Below are positions 42,912 through 51,174 of a stretch of DNA of 64,000 bases, in pieces. The position numbers were made by a program, and so were the translations under genes. The DNA comes from an uncultured Pseudomonadota bacterium (GTDB lineage: Bacteria > Myxococcota_A > UBA796 > GCA-2862545), in assembly GCA_913061235.1 (NCBI GenBank), contig CAJXTB010000005.1, positions 62,001-126,000 on the forward strand, given 5' to 3'. The first letter of the stretch is position 1. Each line of letters begins with the position of its first letter. The notes under the pieces were generated by a model, which had not been told where the DNA came from, did not search any database, and saw only the letters and a program-made list of their open reading frames with translations.

Positions 42912-45065
42912 TCACGCGCCGACGCGGTCCACGGTCTCTACGCCTGCAATGCCCGAGATACTGCGGACAATCTGGTCTAGCTCGCCGACATCGCGCACAC
43001 TGATGTCCAACATACAGCGCGCTTGACCGTCACCAAGTTTCTTGGCCTCGGCGCTGTTGATGTTGACTCCAGCCTTTTCACAGACGTTGGAGATGCTAGC
43101 GAGTAGCCCAGGCCGGTCGTTGCAGAACACCTGCAGACGGCCTGTGTGCTTCGATTCCTTGGCCTTGTCCCATTCAACAGGCATCCGCCGGTCACGGTCC
43201 AAGCCATCTAGCTGGGAGCACCCCGCCTTGTGAACGGTGATGCCACGGCCACGCGTGATGAAGCCAACAACGGGCTCACCAGGAAGCGGCGCACAACACT
43301 TCGCGAACTGCACCAGCACACCGTCTTCACCGCTGATCAGAACCGGGCTCTCGCTCTTGGTGCGGAAGCGGTTCATGATGCGATTGGTGATGCCAACCGA
43401 CTGATCCTTGTGAGCGTCCCAGACCCCCTCAGGAAGCACGCGCTTGACCACAGAGTTCAGGTTCATCTGCCCCTGTGCGATCTCGACAAACAGAGGTTCC
43501 ACCTCTTTATAGCCGCGCTTCTTCAGGTAATCTCGAAGGCGGTTGTCCGTCTTCGCCTTGGCGATCGAGTCGCCGTATCGCTTGAGCTCAGCGTCCAGCA
43601 TGTCACGGCCCAGACGCTCGCCGGCCTCTTCTTCGGCAACCTTCAGGTACCGACGAATCTTGGAGATGGCCCGGCCGGTCTTGGCGATCTTCAGCCAGTC
43701 ATGGTTTGGCCGCTGGCTAGGAGACGTCAGGATTTCGATGACGTCGCCGGAGGTCAGCTCATAGCGAAGCGGCACCATACGGCCGTTGACCTTGGCACCC
43801 ACACAGGTGCTGCCCACGTCGGAGTGAACTGCGTAGGCAAAGTCGAGGGAAGTTGCACCGAGCGGGAACTTCTTCACGTCGCCGGCGGGTGTGAACACGA
43901 AAACTTCGTCTGCGTACAGCTCGGACTTCACGACCTCAGCGAAGGACGTGGCATCATCCACGCCACTGGCGACCTCGAAGACTTCCCGAATGCGGGAAAT
44001 CTTCACCACTTCTTCGGCCGAGAGTGCGAGCTTGCCTTCTTTGTACTTCCAATGTGCGGCAATGCCGTTCTCAGCGACCGAGTGCATGTCCTCGGTGCGG
44101 ATCTGAATCTCAATTTGACGGCCGTCAGGGCCAATCACCGTGGTGTGCAGGGATTGGTACCCGTTGGGTTTGGGCCGCGCGATGTAGTCCTTGAAGGTGT
44201 CCGGAATAGGCTCAAATCCGGCGTGCATCGCGCCCAATAGCAAGTAGCAGGCGCCCTTGTCTGGGACGACGACCCGGAACGCGATGATGTCGCGCAGGTT
44301 GTCGATAGACTGGCCCTGACGTTCCATCTTGCGGAAGATGCTCACCGCCGCCTTCACCCGGCCGCTCACCGAAGCTGTGACACCATAGTCACGGGAGACG
44401 TCTTCCAGCTGCCGACAGACCTTCGAGATGTAGGTCGTCAGGTCGTTCTGATGGGCATTGAGGTGCCCGAGAATCGCAAGACGCTCTTCGGGGTGGACCG
44501 CCTGGAAGCAGTAGTCGTCAAGTCGGTCCTTGAGGGTGGTGAGGCCCAGACGGTTGGCAATGGGCACGTAGATGTCCATCGTCTCTTTGGCTATCGAGCG
44601 CTGCTTGTCGGGCCTGTGGTGTTCAATGGTGCTCATGTTGTGAACACGGTCGGCAAGCTTCACCAAGATGACTCGGAGGTCCTTGTTCATGGCCAGCATC
44701 ATCTTGCGGAAGTTCTCCGCCTGGAGCTCTTCCTTGCTGCGGAACTTGAGCTTTCCGATCTTGGTCACGCCGTCCACAAGCTCTGTGATGACGGGGCCAA
44801 CCTCGTGCTCCATCTCGGCCTTAGTGATCGGATTGTCTTCGAGAGCGTCGTGCAACAAGGCAGTCGCAATCGTCTCAATGTCCATTCGCATCTCGGCCAG
44901 GATGCCAGCGACCGCCAGCGGATGCGTCAGGTACGCCTCACCCGACTTGCGAGTTTGACCCTTGTGCGCCTTGGCCGCCAATAAGTACGCCGACATCACC
45001 GGCTGAACGTTCGCGTCCGGTGAGTAGGTCCGAATGGTCTGCAAGATGTCACTGATTGAACTCAC
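42912..45065 (-). CDS. Bifunctional (p)ppGpp synthetase/hydrolase (RelA/SpoT)
   Basis: Makes and degrades the stringent-response alarmone. 717 residues, starting at a GTG with GGGAG upstream. The N-terminal HD hydrolase has an intact LLHDALEDNP (His72-Asp73). The synthetase domain carries DIIAFRVVVPD and PKPNGYQSLHTTVIGPDGRQIEIQIRT. Then come a TGS domain (VFTPAGDVKKFPLGATSLDFAYAVH), a zinc-finger/RIS-like segment with KCCAPLPGEPVVGFITRGRG, and a C-terminal ACT domain. With both active sites kept it should be the Rel-type bifunctional enzyme common outside gamma- and beta-proteobacteria. Confidence 0.96.
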   Translation of the reverse strand: MSSISDILQTIRTYSPDANVQPVMSAYLLAAKAHKGQTRKSGEAYLTHPLAVAGILAEMRMDIETIATALLHDALEDNPITKAEMEHEVGPVITELVDGVTKIGKLKFRSKEELQAENFRKMMLAMNKDLRVILVKLADRVHNMSTIEHHRPDKQRSIAKETMDIYVPIANRLGLTTLKDRLDDYCFQAVHPEERLAILGHLNAHQNDLTTYISKVCRQLEDVSRDYGVTASVSGRVKAAVSIFRKMERQGQSIDNLRDIIAFRVVVPDKGACYLLLGAMHAGFEPIPDTFKDYIARPKPNGYQSLHTTVIGPDGRQIEIQIRTEDMHSVAENGIAAHWKYKEGKLALSAEEVVKISRIREVFEVASGVDDATSFAEVVKSELYADEVFVFTPAGDVKKFPLGATSLDFAYAVHSDVGSTCVGAKVNGRMVPLRYELTSGDVIEILTSPSQRPNHDWLKIAKTGRAISKIRRYLKVAEEEAGERLGRDMLDAELKRYGDSIAKAKTDNRLRDYLKKRGYKEVEPLFVEIAQGQMNLNSVVKRVLPEGVWDAHKDQSVGITNRIMNRFRTKSESPVLISGEDGVLVQFAKCCAPLPGEPVVGFITRGRGITVHKAGCSQLDGLDRDRRMPVEWDKAKESKHTGRLQVFCNDRPGLLASISNVCEKAGVNINSAEAKKLGDGQARCMLDISVRDVGELDQIVRSISGIAGVETVDRVGA

Positions 45066-45192
45066 GCGGCTCCCTCATCACACCAGCATAGTGCCAGGTT
45101 CCAGTACCTGAACACCCCAGAATGCTCAGAGTGCCCACATCATAGGTGAGCGCAAGAGTTCTACGCTTACATCGGTCTGTTCCACTGCCGCT

Positions 45193-45837
45193 TTACCGGT
45201 GAGCGGCCAGGGCTTTGCGGACGGTCTCGACTCGCCCCTGGTGGCGACTGACGCGGCACAATTCGCCAAGCAGTACGGACTGCAACGAGGCGTGAGCGGT
45301 GCGCAGGTCGTCATTGACCACCACGTAGTCAAATTCTGCCACGGCTCCAAGTTGGGTAGCCACGTCACGCATTCGGCCCGCAATGATCTCATCGCTGTCC
45401 GTGCCTCGGTTGCGCAGGCGCTGTTCCAGGGCGGCGACATTCGGCGGCGCAATCATGATGGTGACGGCTTCCGGCATTGCCTTGCGAACGGAACGTGCCC
45501 CCTGAACATCGATGTCGAGCAGGATGCTGTTTCCGGCCGCAATCGCGGTCTCCACAGGCTCACGCAGAGTTCCGTACGACCGTCCATAGACAGTCGCATG
45601 CTCCAAGAAGGCCCCTTGGGCCAGCCGTTCGGCAAAGGTTGCATCGTCTAGGAAGTGATAGTCTCGACCGTCGACTTCGCCTCGCCGTGGCGCACGTGTT
45701 GTGGCCGACACCGAAAAGGTCAGGCCAGGAATCACGTCAAAGGCTTGCTTCAATAGCGTTGATTTTCCAACGCCAGACGGGCCACTGACCACAAATAGGG
45801 CCCCGTGAGTGGGCCTAGGAAACGCGTCGTACACCAC
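45193..45837 (-). CDS. gmk: Guanylate kinase
   Basis: Phosphorylates GMP to GDP. 214 residues with P-loop GPSGVGKST (19-27) and the GMP-binding segments SVSATTRAPRRGEVDGRDYHF and LLDIDVQGARSV. The start is GTG at 45837, overlapping the yicC stop by one base (TAGTG), so the two are translationally coupled. The conserved yicC-gmk pair is often followed by rpoZ and spoT; here 127 bases without an omega-subunit gene separate gmk from relA/spoT. Confidence 0.97.
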   Translation of the reverse strand: MVYDAFPRPTHGALFVVSGPSGVGKSTLLKQAFDVIPGLTFSVSATTRAPRRGEVDGRDYHFLDDATFAERLAQGAFLEHATVYGRSYGTLREPVETAIAAGNSILLDIDVQGARSVRKAMPEAVTIMIAPPNVAALEQRLRNRGTDSDEIIAGRMRDVATQLGAVAEFDYVVVNDDLRTAHASLQSVLLGELCRVSRHQGRVETVRKALAAHR

Positions 45838-46715
45838 TACTCCACGTTTGCGGACTGCTCTCGCATCCGCTCCAACACGCTCTTGAGCTGGACAACACGG
45901 TGGCTGATGGGATGCTCGGCGGCTTTTGAGCCAATGGTGTTGACCTCGCGATTCATTTCTTGCAGCAAGAAGTCCAGCCGTCGGCCCACCGGATCATTGT
46001 CGTCGAGGGCCTCTCCGAACTGCTGACAGTGACTGCGCAGGCGAGTAATTTCCTCGGCTACATCTGCTTTGTCAGCCAATACCGCCGCTTCTTGCATCAT
46101 CCGTGACTCATCCAGCCGGTCGGTCAGTAGACGCTTGAGCCGCGCTTCGAGCTTCTTCATCAGCCGTTCATTGATGCCAACAGACGCAGCTTCGATCTCG
46201 GCTACGACGGTGCGAACTTCGGAAAGGTAGCCAAGAAGGTCACGGTACAGCGCCTTGCCTTCCTTCTTACGCATCTCCAAGAGGTCATTGACGGCCGCGT
46301 TCAGCGCAGTCTCGACCACCTCCCACTCGCCCATCACGTCCACTTCGCCTTCGACGATCTGAAGCACACCGGGCTGCGACAAGATGAACGTCACTGGCAC
46401 TTCACGCCCCATGAAGCCGACCATCTCTTCGCACAGGTCGTTGATCACGGTGGCATATTCATCGGCCAAGCGGCGATCTGCGACCACGCGGCTGTTGCTC
46501 CCGCCCATCTGACGACGAACGAAGGCATCGATGCGTCCGCGGGTGAAGGGATCTTTGAGCACGGATTGAATCCGGGGCTCCAGAGCCAAGTACTCTCGTG
46601 GACAGCGAAGCTGTACGTCTCGAAAGCGGTTGTTGACCGAACGCAGCTCAACGACGACGGTCACGCCACCTGCATGGGCCTCACCGCGCCCGTAGCCAGT
46701 CATGGATTGCAGCAT
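45837..46715 (-). CDS. yicC: YicC family endoribonuclease/stress protein
   Basis: 292 residues, typical for the family. Starts MLQSMTGYGRG and continues with ELRSVNNRFRDVQLR, the N-terminal signature. The C-terminal DUF1732-like part contains HCQQFGEALDDNDPVGRRLDFLLQEMNREVNTIGSKA. YicC proteins are reported as RNases affecting small-RNA turnover. Adjacent to and overlapping gmk, as in many bacteria. Divergent from the prolyl oligopeptidase gene. Confidence 0.95.
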   Translation of the reverse strand: MLQSMTGYGRGEAHAGGVTVVVELRSVNNRFRDVQLRCPREYLALEPRIQSVLKDPFTRGRIDAFVRRQMGGSNSRVVADRRLADEYATVINDLCEEMVGFMGREVPVTFILSQPGVLQIVEGEVDVMGEWEVVETALNAAVNDLLEMRKKEGKALYRDLLGYLSEVRTVVAEIEAASVGINERLMKKLEARLKRLLTDRLDESRMMQEAAVLADKADVAEEITRLRSHCQQFGEALDDNDPVGRRLDFLLQEMNREVNTIGSKAAEHPISHRVVQLKSVLERMREQSANVE

Positions 46716-46854
46716 CGTAGGCGCTCCAGCAGTGCGCGCGTCCTAACGCGCATCCCCAGCATCGCACGTTGCCGTTATGACGACGTCCATCCCCTGCGCC
46801 CAGGTGGCCTACCAGACCGCCGAGCATGGGCCCCCTACCTTGACGGAGCCAACC

Positions 46855-48912
46855 ATGCCCCACCCCCATACTCACCGTGGAACCGTCGTTGACAACTACC
46901 ACGGCACTGAGGTTGCGGACCCGTACCGTTGGCTAGAGTCACCCGACTCTGAAGACACACGAGCGTGGATTACCGCTCAAAACACCGTGACGAACCAGTT
47001 TTTGCACGCGGCACCAGGGCGTCAATGGATCAAGGACCGGCTGACACACTTGTGGAACTATGGTCGTGTCGGGGTGCCGATAAAGAAGGGTGACGCCTAT
47101 TTCTTCATGAAGAACGACGGCCTACAAGACCAGGCCATCTTGTACGTCACCCGTGACCTTAGTGGCGATGAGCGGGTGTTGTTGGACCCCAATGACTTGT
47201 CTGACGACGGCACCGTCTCGCTAGGCGAATGGGTCGTGTCAGAAGACGGCCGGTACCTTGCGTGGTCAACCTCCGACGGCGGCAGCGACTGGCGAACCTG
47301 GCGAATTCGCGACGTACACACCGGAAAAGACCTCGACGACGTACTGCGTTGGTCGAAGTTCTCGACGGCTGGATGGACCCCCGACAACCGCGGATTCTTC
47401 TACAGCCGCTACGACGCCCCAGCCGACCCGCTCGAACAGGTCAACGCCAACCAGAGCCTTCACTACCATCGCGTGGGCACACCACAGACGGAAGACAGAT
47501 TGGTCTACGCTCGTCCAGATGAGCCAACCTGGGGCTTTCATGGCGTGGTGACAGACGACGGCGAGCTGGGGTTGGTGTCTGTATGGCGCAGCACCGAGCC
47601 GAAGAACCTTCTGTATACGCTGGACCCGCGGCACGGACTGACCGAGCCAGCCCCACTCATTGAGACCTGGGACGCCCAGTACCTGCCGATTGGAAAGCGC
47701 GGTGGGACGCTGTACCTACGGACCGACTTAGACGCGCCACGCAATCGGGTCATTGCGATTGATCTGGACAATCCGGGCCGCGAGCACTGGCGACAAGTCA
47801 TCCCCGAGGGCGAACACCTACTCGAGAGCGCTTCCCTCGTTGGTGACACGCTGTTTCTGACTCGACTCGTAGACGCGAAGAACCACATCGAGACGGCGGA
47901 CCTTGCTGGCAACATCACCGGTTCCGTTGTCCTGCCTGGGATCGGCACTGCGGGCGGCTTTCACAGCCACCCAGACGCAACAGAGACGTTCTACTGGTTT
48001 ACGTCTTTCACCCGGCCCACAACCATCTTTCGGTACGACCTGACCACCGCACACAGCGAGGCATTCAGGGCACCAGAGGTGGATATAGACCCCGAGATCT
48101 ACGTCACGGAACAGGTCTTCGCGAACAGCAAAGACGGCACACGGGTGCCCATTTTCTTATCCTACCGCAAAGACATAGTACGAACCGGGAAATCCCCTAC
48201 CGTCCTATACGGCTACGGCGGGTTCAACATCAGCATCACCCCCGCCTTCAGTGTGAAGAACGTGGTGTGGATGGACATGGGGGGTGTCTGGGCGAGCACG
48301 AACCTGCGCGGCGGCGGTGAGTATGGTCGCGACTGGCACGAAGCGGGCACCAAAGAGCGAAAGCAGAACGTCTTCGACGACTTCATTGCCTGTGCCGAGT
48401 GGTTGATCGACAACAACTGGACCACACCGGACCGCATGGCCATCCAAGGGCGCAGCAACGGCGGCCTACTCGTTGGCGCAACGTTGCTTCAGCGTCCAGA
48501 CCTATTTGGCGCAGCGCTACCAGGCGTCGGCGTTCTCGACATGCTGCGCTACCACCACTTCACCATTGGCTGGGCTTGGGCCAGCGACTACGGCACCTCA
48601 GACGACGCCGAGTTGTTCTCCACGTTGGTGGCGTACTCTCCGGTACACAACGCCAGCCCTGGCCGCTACCCAGCAACCATGGTCATGACGGCAGACCATG
48701 ACGACCGCGTGGTCCCGGCCCATAGCTACAAGTTCGCTGCTGCCCTGCAGAACGGCCAACAAGGTGAGGCCCCGGTCCTCATCCGCATCGAAACACGGGC
48801 AGGCCACGGCGCTGGCAAGTCCCTGTCTATGGTCATTGACGAAGCCACAGACGAGAAGGCCTTCTTAGTGCGCGCTCTCAACATTGACATGGACGCCGCG
48901 CTCAGCCGCTAG
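46855..48912 (+). CDS. Prolyl oligopeptidase (S9A)
   Basis: Serine peptidase cutting after proline in short peptides. 685 residues from the ATG at 46855, which has GGAG 6 bases before it; an earlier ATG at 46777 adds 26 residues of no family character. N-terminal DPYRWLE box, a seven-bladed propeller, then the hydrolase domain with GYGGFNISITPAFS, TNLRGGGEYGRDWHEAG, nucleophile Ser534 in QGRSNGGLL, the DHDDRVVP Asp and RAGHGAGKS His. No signal peptide, so cytoplasmic as usual. The sequence encoding its last residues is imperfectly duplicated about 95 bases downstream. Confidence 0.95.
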   Translation: MPHPHTHRGTVVDNYHGTEVADPYRWLESPDSEDTRAWITAQNTVTNQFLHAAPGRQWIKDRLTHLWNYGRVGVPIKKGDAYFFMKNDGLQDQAILYVTRDLSGDERVLLDPNDLSDDGTVSLGEWVVSEDGRYLAWSTSDGGSDWRTWRIRDVHTGKDLDDVLRWSKFSTAGWTPDNRGFFYSRYDAPADPLEQVNANQSLHYHRVGTPQTEDRLVYARPDEPTWGFHGVVTDDGELGLVSVWRSTEPKNLLYTLDPRHGLTEPAPLIETWDAQYLPIGKRGGTLYLRTDLDAPRNRVIAIDLDNPGREHWRQVIPEGEHLLESASLVGDTLFLTRLVDAKNHIETADLAGNITGSVVLPGIGTAGGFHSHPDATETFYWFTSFTRPTTIFRYDLTTAHSEAFRAPEVDIDPEIYVTEQVFANSKDGTRVPIFLSYRKDIVRTGKSPTVLYGYGGFNISITPAFSVKNVVWMDMGGVWASTNLRGGGEYGRDWHEAGTKERKQNVFDDFIACAEWLIDNNWTTPDRMAIQGRSNGGLLVGATLLQRPDLFGAALPGVGVLDMLRYHHFTIGWAWASDYGTSDDAELFSTLVAYSPVHNASPGRYPATMVMTADHDDRVVPAHSYKFAAALQNGQQGEAPVLIRIETRAGHGAGKSLSMVIDEATDEKAFLVRALNIDMDAALSR

Positions 48913-49011
48913 CCGCGGATTTTCCACGCGCTCGCCCGGTGCGGGTGCGGGTGCGGGTGCGGGTGCGGGTGCTGAGCATCAGCATCGATGCAGTGCTCAG
49001 CCGCTAGCCGC
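48900..49011. repeat. Duplicated 3' end of the prolyl oligopeptidase gene flanking a hexanucleotide tract
   Basis: A 17-base identical direct repeat occurs at 48900-48916 and 48995-49011 (GCTCAGCCGCTAGCCGC), within a less exact 30-base match. Both copies encode an ID-A-LSR-stop ending (DMDAALSR and SIDAVLSR). The first is the true C-terminus of the peptidase. The second stands alone in the gap before ffh and runs 1 base into the ffh stop region. Confidence 0.8.
48941..48970. repeat. GCGGGT hexanucleotide repeat, five units
   Basis: Five perfect tandem GCGGGT units lie between the two copies of the duplicated gene end. The unit length is a multiple of three, so copy-number change would keep frame in a read-through reading. 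The tract follows the peptidase stop codon in the current sequence. Confidence 0.9.
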
Positions 49012-50534
49012 TACTTCCGGTTCTTCTTGCGCGCCTTCTTGGCGGCCTTTTGCTTGGCTCGCTTGGCCTTCTTCTCGTCAGCGCTAATGGATGCGCGCGG
49101 CGCAGGTGCACCTCCACCACCCATGCCACCGGTGAGTTGGCTCATCATGTTGCCAAGGCCGCCCATGCCGCCGCCGCCCATCATGCCGCCCAGACCACCG
49201 CCGCCGCCGCCCATCATGCCGCCCAAGCCCTTCATCATCTGCTGAGCTTGCAAGAAGCGCTCGTGGAGCTCGCTGACTTCTTTGTACTCGCGACCACAGC
49301 CCTTCGCGATTCGCTTGAAGCGCTTGCCATTGCCCGTGAGGATGGTCGGCTCACGACGCTCTTGGTTGGTCATGGACTTGATGATGGCCAAGGTGCGGTC
49401 CATCTCTCGGTCGTCGAAGGCTTCTTCTGGGATCTGCTCCATCATGCCGCTGATGCCCGGCAGCTTGCTGAAGATGTCCTTGAGAGGTCCCATCTTTCGG
49501 ATGGTGTTGAGCTGCTTGACGAAGTCGTTGTAGCCAAACTCGCCCTTGAGCATCTTTGTGGCGTCGGCTTCAGCCTGGTCTTTGTCGACGTGACGCTCAA
49601 AGTCCTGCATCAAGCCAACAACGTCACCGAATCCAAGGATGCGCTGTGCGAGACCTTCCGGACGGAACTCTTCCAAGCGGTCGAGTTCTTCACCTTGGCC
49701 CAAGTACTTGATGGGCTTGCCGGTGACGTGCTTGATGGACAGAGCCGCACCGCCGCGAGCGTCGCCGTCGAGCTTGGTCAGGATGAACCCGTCAAAGTCC
49801 ATACGCTCGTCGAATGCCTTGGCCGTAGCCACGGAGTCTTGACCGATCATCGCATCAACGACGAACAGGATGTTGTCCGGGTTGACCTCGCGCTTGATGT
49901 TGTCGAGCTCAGTCATGAGCGTGTCGTCAATCGCCAGCCGGCCTGCGGTGTCGATGATGACGACGTCACGGCCCGTGTTCTTGGCCTGGGCAACCCCCAT
50001 CTTGGCAAGCTGGACGGGGTCCATGCCCTTGATGGAGAATACCGGTACGTTCAGACGACGTCCGAGGACCATCAACTGCTCGACAGCGGCCGGACGGTAG
50101 ATGTCGGCTGCGACAAGCAGAGGCTTCTTACCTTGGGCAATGAGCAGCTTGGCGAGCTTGCCAGAGGTGGTCGTCTTGCCAGAGCCCTGCAGTCCCACCA
50201 TGAGGATGATGGACGGGCGACGGTTCAGCGACAAAGCGGTGTTGACCGGCCCCATCAGCTCGACCAGCTCGTCGTAACAAGCCTTGATGAACCAATCGTC
50301 TGGACTGACGTCCATCATCTCGCCAGTCGGCGCACGCAGGGGAACGATGTCCCCTAGAGCTCGGACCTTGACAGCGGCCATGAACTCCTTGATGACGCCA
50401 ATCTGCACATCCGCTTGGATGAGCGACGAGCGGACTTCGCGCAGAGCATCGGCGATGTTCGCCTCTGTCAGCTCGGTCTTGCCTTGCAGCTTGAGGCGTG
50501 CGTTCTTGAAGCCGCGGCTCAGGACGTCAAACAT
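49011..50534 (-). CDS. ffh: Signal recognition particle protein Ffh
   Basis: GTPase that binds 4.5S RNA and signal peptides to target proteins to FtsY and the Sec machinery. 507 residues. N-domain, then G domain with GLQGSGKTTTSGKLA, IIDTAGRLAIDD and LTKLDGDARGG, then the M domain. The C-terminal tail after the M domain is long and unusually Gly/Met-rich (MMGGGGGGLGGMMGG pattern), ending in a Lys-rich stretch. The family usually has about 450 residues, and the extra length is this tail. Confidence 0.97.
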   Translation of the reverse strand: MFDVLSRGFKNARLKLQGKTELTEANIADALREVRSSLIQADVQIGVIKEFMAAVKVRALGDIVPLRAPTGEMMDVSPDDWFIKACYDELVELMGPVNTALSLNRRPSIILMVGLQGSGKTTTSGKLAKLLIAQGKKPLLVAADIYRPAAVEQLMVLGRRLNVPVFSIKGMDPVQLAKMGVAQAKNTGRDVVIIDTAGRLAIDDTLMTELDNIKREVNPDNILFVVDAMIGQDSVATAKAFDERMDFDGFILTKLDGDARGGAALSIKHVTGKPIKYLGQGEELDRLEEFRPEGLAQRILGFGDVVGLMQDFERHVDKDQAEADATKMLKGEFGYNDFVKQLNTIRKMGPLKDIFSKLPGISGMMEQIPEEAFDDREMDRTLAIIKSMTNQERREPTILTGNGKRFKRIAKGCGREYKEVSELHERFLQAQQMMKGLGGMMGGGGGGLGGMMGGGGMGGLGNMMSQLTGGMGGGGAPAPRASISADEKKAKRAKQKAAKKARKKNRK

Positions 50535-50583
50535 GGACTCTCCAACCAGTGTACGTAGCGGGCCCTACTAATGGACTTCAGGC

Positions 50584-51012
50584 CTAGACGCCGGTGGAGC
50601 CGAAGCCCCCTTCCCCACGTTCTGTCGCGTCGAGTTCGCCAACCTCTGAGAATGACGCTTGAACCACCGGTGCGACGACGAGCTGTGCAATCCGGTCTCC
50701 ATGAGCCATTGTGAAAGGTGTGTTGCCCCAGTTGCACAGCAGGACCTTCAGCTCACCTCGGTAGTCTGCGTCAATCGTTCCAATGCCGTTGGGCAGCCCA
50801 ATTCCATGCCGAAGAGCTAGCCCGGACCGAGCCCGGATCTGGCCCTCAAAGCCTTCTGGGATGGCGACCTTGAATCCTGTCGGTACCAAGCAGCGGGCCA
50901 TAGGAGCCAGCACAAACGGCCGTACGAGCGCTGCACGAAGGTCACAGCCCGCCGATAGAGCGGTCTCGTAGGTGGGCAATGGAAGGTCCAAGGCGTGGGG
51001 CAAGCGGACCAT
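50584..51012 (-). CDS. dut: dUTP diphosphatase
   Basis: Hydrolyses dUTP to dUMP, keeping uracil out of DNA. 142 residues from the ATG at 51012, the length expected of the trimeric enzyme; a GTG at 51084 would add 24 residues. Motifs: SAGCDLRAAL (1), IRARSGLALRHGIGLPN (2), GTIDADYRGELKVLL (3), RIAQLVV (4) and GEGGFGSTG (5, the C-terminal P-loop-like arm). It lies between pnp and ffh on the same strand. Confidence 0.95.
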   Translation of the reverse strand: MVRLPHALDLPLPTYETALSAGCDLRAALVRPFVLAPMARCLVPTGFKVAIPEGFEGQIRARSGLALRHGIGLPNGIGTIDADYRGELKVLLCNWGNTPFTMAHGDRIAQLVVAPVVQASFSEVGELDATERGEGGFGSTGV

Positions 51013-51114
51013 CTGGAGAACTGGGCTCTGATGTGACAAGACAGTCTGACCTTTGAACGGGAGCTGTGTTCTGTGAAAGTTCACGCCTCATAGCTCACAG
51101 TTCGACTCCCCACG

Positions 51115-51147
51115 AAAAAGGGCGATGCAACAATCGTTGCATCGCCC
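51115..51147 (-). terminator. Rho-independent terminator after pnp
   Basis: A perfect 12-base stem (51120-51131 with 51136-51147; GGGCGATGCAAC/GTTGCATCGCCC) with a 4-base loop. On the minus strand it is followed by TTTTT (51119-51115). It lies 28 bases after the pnp stop and separates pnp from dut. Confidence 0.9.
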
Positions 51148-51174
51148 CATTCTCCGCTAAGCGGAGACTCGAAC

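Noticed and set aside
43230-44240. 336-codon plus-strand frame opposite the relA/spoT gene
   Set aside because: Shadow of a well-supported gene; Leu/His/Val-rich low-information sequence with no motif.
45066-45192. Search for rpoZ (omega subunit) between gmk and relA/spoT, where it is often found
   Set aside because: Only 127 bases, no frame with omega-like sequence on either strand.
49050-50357. 435-codon plus-strand frame opposite ffh
   Set aside because: Its His/Ala/Val/Asp-rich reading is the complement of a clear ffh gene; no ribosome binding site or family.
51100-51118. tRNA-like T-arm string (AGTTCGACTCCCCAC)
   Set aside because: No anticodon or D arm and no matching acceptor stem within 80 bases upstream; it precedes a protein-gene terminator.
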